Assembly (NCBI RefSeq): GCF_905207245.1
Contig: NZ_CAJLKP010000068.1
Coordinates: 1 to 32,558 of the forward strand
Direction of reading: 5' to 3'
DNA from: an uncultured Bacteroides sp.
GTDB taxonomy: Bacteria; Bacteroidota; Bacteroidia; Bacteroidales; Bacteroidaceae
DNA: 32,558 nucleotides
Below, piece after piece: positions 16,337-24,245 of the stretch. Under the pieces are notes generated by a model, which was not told where the DNA came from, searched no databases, and was given only the letters and a program-made list of their open reading frames with translations. Position 1 is the stretch's first letter. Each line of letters begins with the position of its first letter. A program made the position numbers and the translations under genes.

Positions 16337-18397
16337 TCAGGCATAGCTATGCATACCGCCCAGTAGATAATTTACTCCGAAGTAAGTCATCAGCACCGTA
16401 AGGAAAGCCAACACCATATAAGTATGGAAGAACCGGGGTTGCCGGAAGACGGCAAGCGATGGTCCGTGGAATGCCGCACCATAGATTAAAAAGGTGATTA
16501 AAGCCCAGACTTCTTTCGGGTCCCAGGCCCAATAACGCCCCCATGAAACATTCGCCCACACGGCACCAATAAAAATCCCCGCCCCCAGACAAAATACTGC
16601 CGGATAGAGCATCAACCGACTGAAAAGCATCAATTGCTCCACACGGACCTTACGCTGTTCCTGAATCTCCGAATCGATTGCCTTTCTTCGCCAGCCTCCT
16701 ATGCAGAATGCCAGTAATCCATTTAGCATCATAAAGGCAAACAATGCATAGGATACCATAATCAGAGAAACATGGATACTTAACCAGGGAGACAGCAACA
16801 CAGGCATCAGAGGAGTGATCTGAGGATTGTTCTGCCCAAGATAAGCTACCAACAAGGCAAAACCCGAAATAATCAATCCAAAAGGCAACGTAAAAGAGAA
16901 GCGACGCCGGAATATGCACGCAAGCAGAAGGGTACACAGTGCCATAAACTGCATGGTTTCATATCCATTGCTCAACGGAATACGTCCGCCAATATACCAC
17001 CGCAAACAGTAACCAAAGAGTTGAAAAAGAAATGCCGCATAAAGTGCAACAGTAAAAACTCCCCATGCCTTACCTGCCGAACGATGCATGCTGCAATAAA
17101 GCAGATAGAAAAATGCCAGCATCCCTACAGTCAGATTAAACATAAACAACAGTTTGCTGAATGGAATACGATTGTACAATATTTCAGCCTGCACTTTTAC
17201 GTCAGACAGTGGTTTTATACTCCCATCTTCCGGTAAAGGCCGGATAAGTGTTCCACTCCGTAACATCAGTATCAATCCTACCTTTTCGTCCGTTTCCATG
17301 ATAGCCTTTTCCAACGAAGTCATTTTCATATGCGGCTTTTGTCCGACCTTCCAAAACTCCTGCAAGCGATAGTTTTGCCCATCAAACAAATCAGTAAGAC
17401 GGGCATAGGAAGAAGGCAATCGGAGCAAATGACGAAGTTCCGCACTCTTTATATAAATCATCGGTTCATTCTGCCAAACCTCCGGACGGAGTAACCAACC
17501 TCCGACAACCTGTTCGGAGGTCATACCACCATAAGAAGGTTTCCCGGTCAGTTTCAATACAAAGTCTCGTGCAAGGGTATTAAAAGGTACTACGCGATCA
17601 TGATAAATCACTTGTTTGGATGCCAGACTATCCGCCTGTCTGAGTGCAAGTGCCGGAAGGCTTCTGTTTTCCGCTTGCACCACCATTCCCGTAGCCATGA
17701 GCAACCACACAAATATTCCTCCTTTCCGAAGCAACGGATGCCTGAGCAATCTACGGAATTCCCCACTATGACTGACAAGCATCCACGACATGGAGATACC
17801 CAGCAAAATATATCCTGCATACGTAATCCCTATTCCCCACGGATCATAATTCACTGACAACCAACTCCCCTCCTTATCATCATCAAAAGAAGACTGGTAA
17901 AAGCGATACCCCTGACGAGAGAGGATACGATTCATGGAAACTGGTTCCGCATCCCGGATATAGCTGACATAATCTGCCGGGGCTTCCGTCCCCGGATAAT
18001 ACTCCACCCGGAAACTGTCCAGACACAATGTGAATGGTAATTCGATCACCCGTTTGCTGCCTTGGTCTATGAAAGTTCCCACCTCAGTACCTACTGTGAG
18101 ATGCATATATCCTTTCTTGCTGCATGAAAATGTAATCATGGCTCCCACCAAGATAACAAGGAAGGAGCCATGCAACAACAATGCCGGGAGACGCCGCCAC
18201 AACTGCCGCTTAACCAACACGGCAACTGCCAATGCGGCAAGTACTCCCCACAAACAACAAAACCAAACTGTATGATAAACATACTTTTCTACAAACTCTG
18301 TTCCGCGTACATGCTCCACAAAGGTCACCACAGCGAGCAAAGCCACCAGACAGATATATAAGGAGACAAGAGTTTTCTTCAGATTAAAAAGGTGCAT
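16337..18397 (-). CDS. CcsBA-type cytochrome c synthase (ResB/CcsA fusion)
   Basis: This 686-residue polytopic inner-membrane protein is a fusion of a ResB/Ccs1-like half (about 1-440, with a large periplasmic portion) and a CcsA half (about 440-686). The haem-handling WWD motif WGRYWAWDPKEVW is at residues 619-631. Conserved histidines are seen in PWLSIHVSLIMVSY and GAAFHGPSLAVF. System II synthases export haem and attach it to CxxCH motifs in the periplasm. It is the last gene of the minus-strand operon and overlaps the preceding Rid-family gene by 14 bp. The operon encodes two proteins with CxxCH sites, so this is most simply their maturase. Other cytochromes of the cell, such as NrfA, may also use it. 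Confidence 0.92.
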   Translation of the reverse strand: MHLFNLKKTLVSLYICLVALLAVVTFVEHVRGTEFVEKYVYHTVWFCCLWGVLAALAVAVLVKRQLWRRLPALLLHGSFLVILVGAMITFSCSKKGYMHLTVGTEVGTFIDQGSKRVIELPFTLCLDSFRVEYYPGTEAPADYVSYIRDAEPVSMNRILSRQGYRFYQSSFDDDKEGSWLSVNYDPWGIGITYAGYILLGISMSWMLVSHSGEFRRLLRHPLLRKGGIFVWLLMATGMVVQAENRSLPALALRQADSLASKQVIYHDRVVPFNTLARDFVLKLTGKPSYGGMTSEQVVGGWLLRPEVWQNEPMIYIKSAELRHLLRLPSSYARLTDLFDGQNYRLQEFWKVGQKPHMKMTSLEKAIMETDEKVGLILMLRSGTLIRPLPEDGSIKPLSDVKVQAEILYNRIPFSKLLFMFNLTVGMLAFFYLLYCSMHRSAGKAWGVFTVALYAAFLFQLFGYCLRWYIGGRIPLSNGYETMQFMALCTLLLACIFRRRFSFTLPFGLIISGFALLVAYLGQNNPQITPLMPVLLSPWLSIHVSLIMVSYALFAFMMLNGLLAFCIGGWRRKAIDSEIQEQRKVRVEQLMLFSRLMLYPAVFCLGAGIFIGAVWANVSWGRYWAWDPKEVWALITFLIYGAAFHGPSLAVFRQPRFFHTYMVLAFLTVLMTYFGVNYLLGGMHSYA

Positions 18398-19538
18398 ATT
18401 CCTTATTCTTCAAAGCCTTAACTCCCATACATTCCATTTCGATCAACCATCCGGGACGGCATACAGGCGCATGTACAAATACTTTAGGAGTATCCGGAAA
18501 ACGCTTGTCATACATACTCTTCACAACTGCATAGTCTGCAATGTCACGCAGGTAAACAATCATATGTCCCAAATCATCAAATGTGCACTCCGCCTCTTTC
18601 AGCAAGGCTTCTACATTTTCCCACATCCGTTCCGTCTGCCTGCGGATGTCGCCGGGGTATACCACTTCCCCTTTATTGTTGATACTTGCCGTACCCGAAA
18701 TAAACACTTGACGCCGATCACCGTAATCGACATAGGTTCCGCGTTCAAAGCTGACACCATACTCATAAGTAGGATTCAGATGCGTAGGAGCATAAAGGAA
18801 GTGTATCTGTTCCGGCTTTAAACCTGCCACAGCATAGGTATCCATTTGCACCAATACTTTAGGATCAGCATGACGTCCGCCGATAGCAGTACTGGCAATA
18901 TAGTGTGTTTTTTCCGTCAGGTTCTGAGTGACGAAAACCTCATTACGCGCCTTTACCACACCGGCATAATTCACATCCACATTCTGTACGAAGAACCAGG
19001 TACGGATACAGTTATCCGCCAATTTACATCCTTGTTCCATAAGTTGCATCACGTAGTCATTCAGCAACAAACGGGTCTGGTACTCAGAATTTGCAGCACG
19101 ATTGAAAACACTGCCTCCCCACAGGTGACGATATGCATTGTGCTTTACTTCAAACAATCCGTTGTGCAGCACTTGTGTCTGCACATCGGTCTGTAAATAA
19201 GCCCACAAAGCTATTTTCGTCCCATCCAAAGGGGGTTGCTCTACCACGGAAAGGGCACAGTCGGAACTTTCGGTAGTGATAGCCAGCAGGAGGTCAGCCT
19301 GATTGGCGGTATCACTCAGGAAATAACGTTTAAACACAGCCATGGCACCTTTCAATTCACCTGCAAGCAAATCGTTATAGGCATTGGCTACCGCATTTAA
19401 TTGTTCCTCATAAGTATCTTCCGGCCGGGTAGAGTGAATCATTACATGAAACTCTGAAACGCCTTCTTTTACTTCATATTTAAAAATCTCGGTTAATGTA
19501 TTCTCTGATTGGTTGGTTTGTTGTTTTTTGTTGTTCAT
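18384..19538 (-). CDS. Large Rid (YjgF/YER057c/UK114) family protein
   Basis: This is a 384-residue cytoplasmic protein with no signal peptide. The C-terminal part (about 250-370) is a Rid-like domain: the QVFISGTASINNKGEVVYPGD segment, RQTERMWENVEALL, then DLGHMIVYLRDIADY and the final FVHAPVCRPGWLIEMECMG. The N-terminal 240 residues form a second, more diverged half. A two-domain Rid protein of this size recalls chorismatase (FkbO/Hyg5-like) architecture, but I see no basis to assign chorismate hydrolysis. Single-domain Rid proteins deaminate reactive enamine/imine intermediates. It lies 13 bp after the cytochrome lipoprotein gene and overlaps ccsBA by 14 bp, so it is co-expressed with a membrane redox operon, an unexpected setting. 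Confidence 0.75.
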   Translation of the reverse strand: MNNKKQQTNQSENTLTEIFKYEVKEGVSEFHVMIHSTRPEDTYEEQLNAVANAYNDLLAGELKGAMAVFKRYFLSDTANQADLLLAITTESSDCALSVVEQPPLDGTKIALWAYLQTDVQTQVLHNGLFEVKHNAYRHLWGGSVFNRAANSEYQTRLLLNDYVMQLMEQGCKLADNCIRTWFFVQNVDVNYAGVVKARNEVFVTQNLTEKTHYIASTAIGGRHADPKVLVQMDTYAVAGLKPEQIHFLYAPTHLNPTYEYGVSFERGTYVDYGDRRQVFISGTASINNKGEVVYPGDIRRQTERMWENVEALLKEAECTFDDLGHMIVYLRDIADYAVVKSMYDKRFPDTPKVFVHAPVCRPGWLIEMECMGVKALKNKEYAPF

Positions 19539-19551
19539 ATCCTATAAATTA

Positions 19552-20265
19552 TTACTGTTTTGCACCGTTATCAATCCAGTCTTTTACCAAAGACAGCACG
19601 GCAGGCGAAGTTATCATGTCCGAATGATCTATCCCCCACCCTGAACTAAGGTTCGTACTCAGTATCAGATGTAAAGTACTCTCTTGCGCATTGCCCGGAT
19701 TCACCCGCATTTGCCCTTCCACAATAGTAGAAGCCTGATTTACTAAAGAAGCATAGCTGTTACTTTCCAGTAAGTACAGACCGGCAGCCGGCGTTGTACT
19801 TCCTCCATGGCAGGCAGTGCAGCTCTTATTGAAAACCTGCTGCTGTATCGCGCTGTACATCCCCACATCTACCGTGCCTGCATCCATTCTTATGGTATCA
19901 GAAGCGTCGGCTATATCAGTCATGGTCTGAAAGGTTACAACCCGCTTCCTGATTTGATTAATAACACATAATTCTATTTGAGTTACTTCTTCACTGATAC
20001 CCGACATGACAACCTGGATTTCATCATCATCCGCCGCAGTCTTCTGGATGTTCTTGGCAACAACCGCATATTCACTCTTCGCATCAAAGCCTCCTAATAC
20101 TACACTGTAACCATCAGTCCAATTATCTATACCGCTGATTTTACCGGTAAACTTCAGGACGCGCCCCTCTCGTGGAACATAAACGGTTTCTTCATAAATC
20201 CGCCCATCGTCACAAGAGAGAAATCCCAGTGTAAAGATAAAGAAAAGAATCCGTTTTCTCATCAT
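19552..20265 (-). CDS. Mono-haem c-type cytochrome lipoprotein
   Basis: This 237-residue predicted lipoprotein has lipid-attachment C18 in LGFLSCDDG. Acidic residues right after the cysteine resemble the Bacteroidetes surface-export signal. The N-terminal 130 residues have no family I recognise and look beta-rich. The C-terminal part holds one haem-c motif, CTACH (C149, C152, H153). The later methionines (such as M186 in GQMRVNP and M217 in SDMITSP) could supply the axial ligand. The start is supported by a clear AAGGAGG Shine-Dalgarno 6 nt upstream, uncommon in this window; two ATGs are adjacent and either may be used. It lies 25 bp after the second porin and 13 bp before the Rid gene. A role as surface electron carrier is inference. 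Confidence 0.82.
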   Translation of the reverse strand: MMRKRILFFIFTLGFLSCDDGRIYEETVYVPREGRVLKFTGKISGIDNWTDGYSVVLGGFDAKSEYAVVAKNIQKTAADDDEIQVVMSGISEEVTQIELCVINQIRKRVVTFQTMTDIADASDTIRMDAGTVDVGMYSAIQQQVFNKSCTACHGGSTTPAAGLYLLESNSYASLVNQASTIVEGQMRVNPGNAQESTLHLILSTNLSSGWGIDHSDMITSPAVLSLVKDWIDNGAKQ

Positions 20266-20290
20266 TATATCCTCCTTGCTGTTCTTTTTA

Positions 20291-21502
20291 TTAGAAAGTG
20301 TATTGAAGCATAATGACGCCGGAATGCATGGCCAGACCTAAATCATCATTGTCACGATCAAGCTGTGTATCATGTCCGGTGCGGGCAATATACTGATACA
20401 TGGCCTGCAACTTCAGATTACATCCTTTGAAGAAATAATTCATTCCCACAGCAGGCATATTCAGGAAACCATTCGTATCTGTTCCGTTACGATTGAAGAA
20501 GTCATAACGTAAAGCAGCCTGCAAACGCGGAGCTACAAAGTAGCCTCCCTGCACATAACCACCCAGATAGTTATAGGATTCTGAGATTTTCTGACGCTTC
20601 GTGAAGCCCACATTCATATAATACATTTCGGCAGCCAGATAAAGTTTGTTTTTCAACATAGCAAATTCAAGTCCTGCACGAAAATCGTTGGTACTTTCAT
20701 TCTCGCTTTCCACATTCAGTGAGGTAGATACCCCGAACAAGAGCTTATCTTCATGCAAACGGTTCGGATTGCCCTGAGTTGAAGGCATCACGCCTTTAGG
20801 CATATAAGTAAAACGACCTGCATACAACAACGAAGGAATGTGCCAGTCATCACTGAAAGTCTTGGTAGCGGTGTTCACCGAAGCTCCTGTGCCGTTGAAC
20901 AAGCCTACTTCATAGCCAAATTTATCTGCAACAAGTCCGTGAACTTCTACTCCCAAATCAAACCCGGTACCGATATTAGGTGTTACCGCATTCAATGAAT
21001 AAGGCAGAATAACGGCAGAAGTAAGTGAGGTGGGCAACGAAGGCATCAACGTTTCACCCAATGTCGTTAAATAAGCATGTGAAAAAGGCGTTTTGAACTT
21101 CCCGACACGCACTGCAAACTGCTTCTTTATTTGCACATCGAACCATGCTTGCTGCAACAATGCCCCACCGCTGGCTGCCGCATTGATAGACAAGTTGAAG
21201 GCAACCCTTCCAAAAGCTTTTCCAGTGAAACCCAGCACGGCATAGGGGATCGAGAATCCGGAATTGGCTACATTGTCCTGATTGTAGGCTTTGTCCAATC
21301 CCTCATCATCGTAATAGTGGAAATTTGCACTTGTTTGTACCAACAAATAAGGCTTGAATACAAAATCCCCCTTCTTTGTTTCAATGGTGAATCCTTCTCT
21401 TCCTGCCAATGAAACCACACCATTCTCCGTATCTTCTTCGTGTTGTGCCATAGCCACCAGAGGCAGGGCCGACAACAAAACGATCAATATAAAATTCTTC
21501 AT
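20291..21502 (-). CDS. Outer-membrane porin, OprO/OprP-like
   Basis: This 403-residue beta-barrel protein has a cleavable signal peptide (ends AMAQ, about residue 20). Alternating strands are typical of phosphate-selective-porin-like (Porin_O_P) barrels: PYLLVQTSANFHYY, the DVQIKKQFAVRVGKFKTPF motif, and a last strand ending in phenylalanine (MLQYTF), the usual outer-membrane assembly signal. No TonB box or plug domain is present, so passive diffusion or a scaffold role is expected. The substrate cannot be read off. It is placed between the di-haem and mono-haem lipoprotein genes, with gaps of 28 and 25 bp, which suggests partnership with these cytochromes. Confidence 0.82.
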   Translation of the reverse strand: MKNFILIVLLSALPLVAMAQHEEDTENGVVSLAGREGFTIETKKGDFVFKPYLLVQTSANFHYYDDEGLDKAYNQDNVANSGFSIPYAVLGFTGKAFGRVAFNLSINAAASGGALLQQAWFDVQIKKQFAVRVGKFKTPFSHAYLTTLGETLMPSLPTSLTSAVILPYSLNAVTPNIGTGFDLGVEVHGLVADKFGYEVGLFNGTGASVNTATKTFSDDWHIPSLLYAGRFTYMPKGVMPSTQGNPNRLHEDKLLFGVSTSLNVESENESTNDFRAGLEFAMLKNKLYLAAEMYYMNVGFTKRQKISESYNYLGGYVQGGYFVAPRLQAALRYDFFNRNGTDTNGFLNMPAVGMNYFFKGCNLKLQAMYQYIARTGHDTQLDRDNDDLGLAMHSGVIMLQYTF

Positions 21503-21530
21503 AACTTAGCTATTATTACTTTATTCTACT

Positions 21531-22964
21531 TTAAAGTGAATTTAAAAATGCAACCAGTGCGTCACGGTCTTCTTTACTCATCTTCCTGAAGAGGTTCTTT
21601 GACGCTTCTCCCTCTCCGCCATGCCACATAATGGCTTCCACCAAATTGCGGGCGCGCCCATCATGCAAGAAATAAGTATGTCCGTTCACCTTCTCCTGCA
21701 AGCCTATTCCCCAGAGAGGAGTGGTGCGCCATTCGTTTCCACGAGCCAGTCCGCTGACATAGTTATCATTCAAGCCAACGTCCATAATTTCAGACCCCAT
21801 ATCGTGCAATAGAAAATCAGAATATGGATGAATAGTCTGGCTACCCAACCATGGCAACTGTGTTCCATTCAGCAAAACCGTGCCGCGTGATTTCGTATGA
21901 AGTGTAGTGACATGGCAAAGGTGACACTTGGCTTTATAAAAATTCTGTTCTCCCTTTACTACTTGCTCATCATTTACATGACGTCGTGCCGGGACACCAA
22001 GGCTCTGCATATAAAGATCTACATCCTCCATATCTTCGGTACTAATATCCAACTGAGCATAAGAAAGTCCCATCATGCTACCCTGGTTTACTTGCGCCTG
22101 TCCCTCACAGATTTCCTCCGGATAGCGACTGTTGGTTACACCCATATCGCTGGAGAAACCCAATTCCACCGTCAGGTCAGCATGTTGCGCCTTGTTACCC
22201 GACAAGCCCAGGCTTCTCACGCCTCGCTCCATGATGTAGTTGCAACGCCCACTGATGCCATATTCCGGATAATTACTTTTGGCAGCCAATGCCTCGATCT
22301 CTGTCGGGTCAAGCGCCATCATTTGTCCCATCCCTACATGTCGCAACGGAATACGTACCGTGCAGAACATATCTTCCGGCTTAATACTGTCAGCATACCA
22401 CTCGGATATGGAATAGGAAGGTTTGCACAATTCATATTCTTCGCCATCCGGGAAGCTGAAAGTCTCGTACGAATACTCCACAGCAAGTTTTCCTTCCGCC
22501 TTTACGCCGTAAATGGCCTGGTCGTGCAATACACGCCCGTAGTCCTGAAAGAATGCACCATTCTTCCGGCTAATATAAACCAACATAGAAGAGAAGCCAT
22601 AACTTCCCGAACCTCCCTCACTCCACAATGTCGGTTTTGTGCGGCCGGCATTACGGTGACAACTGCCACAAGAGTAGCCCGCATAGACAGGACCAAGACC
22701 TCCTCCCGTTCCATTGCCACTGGTACGCATATCATCATAAAGTTTATCACCTAAATTAAATCGATTGTTATACGAACCGGATATCCAACTGGCAGGTGAA
22801 TCATAAGCCTTGGACGAATTCATAAAAATAGTTGATGTACCGGCCGAAAGAGCATACCCATCAGGAATTTCAATGTCCAGCACATCAATGCCATCTTCAT
22901 CACAAGCTGCAAATGCCAATAAGCAAAAAAGAGAAAGTGAATATTTTATCAAATAATTCTTCAT
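21531..22964 (-). CDS. Di-haem oxidoreductase lipoprotein (DUF1111/DHOR family)
   Basis: This 477-residue predicted lipoprotein has lipid cysteine C21 in LAFAACDEDG, followed by acidic residues as in surface lipoproteins. Two haem-c motifs are present: CGSCH (C99, C102, H103) and CHLCH (C347, C350, H351). The tail LHDGRARNLVEAIMWHGGEGE is characteristic of the DUF1111 'di-haem oxidoreductase, putative peroxidase' family, related to MauG/CcpA-type di-haem proteins. In proteobacteria, members sit beside imelysin genes in iron-regulated clusters, and here the upstream gene is an imelysin. The reaction is unknown: iron oxidation or reduction at the cell surface or peroxide reduction are possible. 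A strong hairpin separates it from the imelysin gene. Confidence 0.9.
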   Translation of the reverse strand: MKNYLIKYSLSLFCLLAFAACDEDGIDVLDIEIPDGYALSAGTSTIFMNSSKAYDSPASWISGSYNNRFNLGDKLYDDMRTSGNGTGGGLGPVYAGYSCGSCHRNAGRTKPTLWSEGGSGSYGFSSMLVYISRKNGAFFQDYGRVLHDQAIYGVKAEGKLAVEYSYETFSFPDGEEYELCKPSYSISEWYADSIKPEDMFCTVRIPLRHVGMGQMMALDPTEIEALAAKSNYPEYGISGRCNYIMERGVRSLGLSGNKAQHADLTVELGFSSDMGVTNSRYPEEICEGQAQVNQGSMMGLSYAQLDISTEDMEDVDLYMQSLGVPARRHVNDEQVVKGEQNFYKAKCHLCHVTTLHTKSRGTVLLNGTQLPWLGSQTIHPYSDFLLHDMGSEIMDVGLNDNYVSGLARGNEWRTTPLWGIGLQEKVNGHTYFLHDGRARNLVEAIMWHGGEGEASKNLFRKMSKEDRDALVAFLNSL

Positions 22965-23005
22965 TATCAGCTATATCTTAAAACAATATATTCAAACATG
23001 CCAAA

Positions 23006-23044
23006 GAAGTAAAAGGGGAATTGCTGTAATTCCACTTTTACTTC
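23006..23044 (-). terminator. Hairpin between imelysin and di-haem oxidoreductase genes (attenuator or processing site)
   Basis: A 17-bp stem with one mismatch (GAAGTAAAAG...GGAATT pairing with AATTCC...CTTTTACTTC) and a GCTGT loop lies in the 106-bp gap, the only large gap within the operon. On the minus strand it is followed by TTTGGCATG, not a full U-run. It may partly terminate transcription or stabilise the upstream imelysin mRNA. Confidence 0.6.
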
Positions 23045-23070
23045 CCTATTTATAGAGAGAATAATATCTC

Positions 23071-24222
23071 TTATTTCACAGTGCGCGCTTTGCCGTCTTT
23101 AAAAAGCAGGAACTCCAGAGTATGGAAACCACGTACATTCTGTGCAGATTCTACTTTAGCGTCATCATCTCCTTCTGTCCATTCCAGATTGCTCCAGTTC
23201 TGGGAGTTCAGAATTTGTACAATAGCATTCTGATCCAAAGGCCAGCTATCCATGTTAGGGTCAAGTCCCATACTGTCTACCGGACCAAACAAGAAGGCCT
23301 CACTCTCTTCCCATGGCTCACGTGCCGTAATCCATGCGGTACAAGCTGCTTCAAAATTAGCGTTGGTAGGATTATTGGCAAGAGTTACAATGGCATTATA
23401 CAGGGCGTCATTCTTTTCTTTCAGATTTTTATAAGTAGGCAATACCACTACATCTACATAGTTCTGCACGATTGGCTCGAGCACGGCATCCGTATTAATA
23501 CTGTTATTATCTCTGATGTATGGTTTCAGTTCATTGTCCAGAACTGTCTCCAATGCTTCACACGCATCCATGGCAACCACTGTTTCACTGCTGTTAATAT
23601 TGTTACGGAAAGGTTGGTCAATATCCTGAATAGCAGTTGCCGCTGCATTGATAGCGGCAATCACTTTCGTATTCAATGCTGCATTGTTATCGGCTATCAA
23701 TTTGGAAATAGAATTGCTGCTCACTGTCCCTGTTGTAGAACCATAGTAAGCATTGCGGATAGAATAGATATTATTCGTATAGTCGTCACGTGAGTGCCAG
23801 CTATACCAGGATTCTACCGCATACAAAGCCTCCTTCGTATTACCTGCCACATACTTGCTGTACGGGTCACCTATTTTAGTTTCACCCACTTCGTTGGCAA
23901 TCTCTACACAGCCGTCGATAATCTGCTCTATGCAGTTCCATGCGCTGGTATAATCGGAAATGCTATGTGCTTTAAAAGAAGAGGCATAACTTGCTCCACC
24001 ATTATAACTTGTATTCCAGGCATCATAAAGACTGGTTGCATCCGTTCTTAATAAAGCTGCAACATTTCTCATGTAGTTGTGCCAACTGTCTGCGTTCTCC
24101 GCAGTGTAGTCAATGTCTTCCGGTGCTACCACATCATCATCATCACTGTCACAAGCAGTCATCGTAAATGACAGCCCTAATACCAAAGCTGCCACATAAA
24201 AAAAGTTCTTTTTCATTTGCAT
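23071..24222 (-). CDS. Imelysin (peptidase M75 family) lipoprotein
   Basis: This 383-residue predicted lipoprotein has lipid cysteine C24 in FTMTACDSDDDD. The SDDDD run right after the cysteine closely fits the Bacteroides surface-export signal. The body is alpha-helical, with an imelysin-type GxHxxE motif near the end (G365, H367, E370 in GFHTLEFLLF), a conserved site thought to bind metal. Imelysin proteins are periplasmic or outer-membrane components of iron-acquisition systems, related to EfeO/EfeM; the old peptidase label is doubtful. An in-frame ATG two codons downstream could also be the start. It follows the first porin by 23 bp and precedes the DUF1111 gene, the pairing known from iron-regulated proteobacterial clusters. 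Confidence 0.9.
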   Translation of the reverse strand: MQMKKNFFYVAALVLGLSFTMTACDSDDDDVVAPEDIDYTAENADSWHNYMRNVAALLRTDATSLYDAWNTSYNGGASYASSFKAHSISDYTSAWNCIEQIIDGCVEIANEVGETKIGDPYSKYVAGNTKEALYAVESWYSWHSRDDYTNNIYSIRNAYYGSTTGTVSSNSISKLIADNNAALNTKVIAAINAAATAIQDIDQPFRNNINSSETVVAMDACEALETVLDNELKPYIRDNNSINTDAVLEPIVQNYVDVVVLPTYKNLKEKNDALYNAIVTLANNPTNANFEAACTAWITAREPWEESEAFLFGPVDSMGLDPNMDSWPLDQNAIVQILNSQNWSNLEWTEGDDDAKVESAQNVRGFHTLEFLLFKDGKARTVK

Positions 24223-24245
24223 AATAATAATTGATTTATGTTCTC

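Noticed and set aside
17574..17581. GGGTATT inside ccsBA
   Set aside because: It is coding, lacks the KCM extension and has no -7 partner.
21897..22754. 285-codon plus-strand frame opposite the di-haem oxidoreductase gene
   Set aside because: It is antisense to a clear family member, its composition shows no domain, and it has no start signals; it is a shadow frame.
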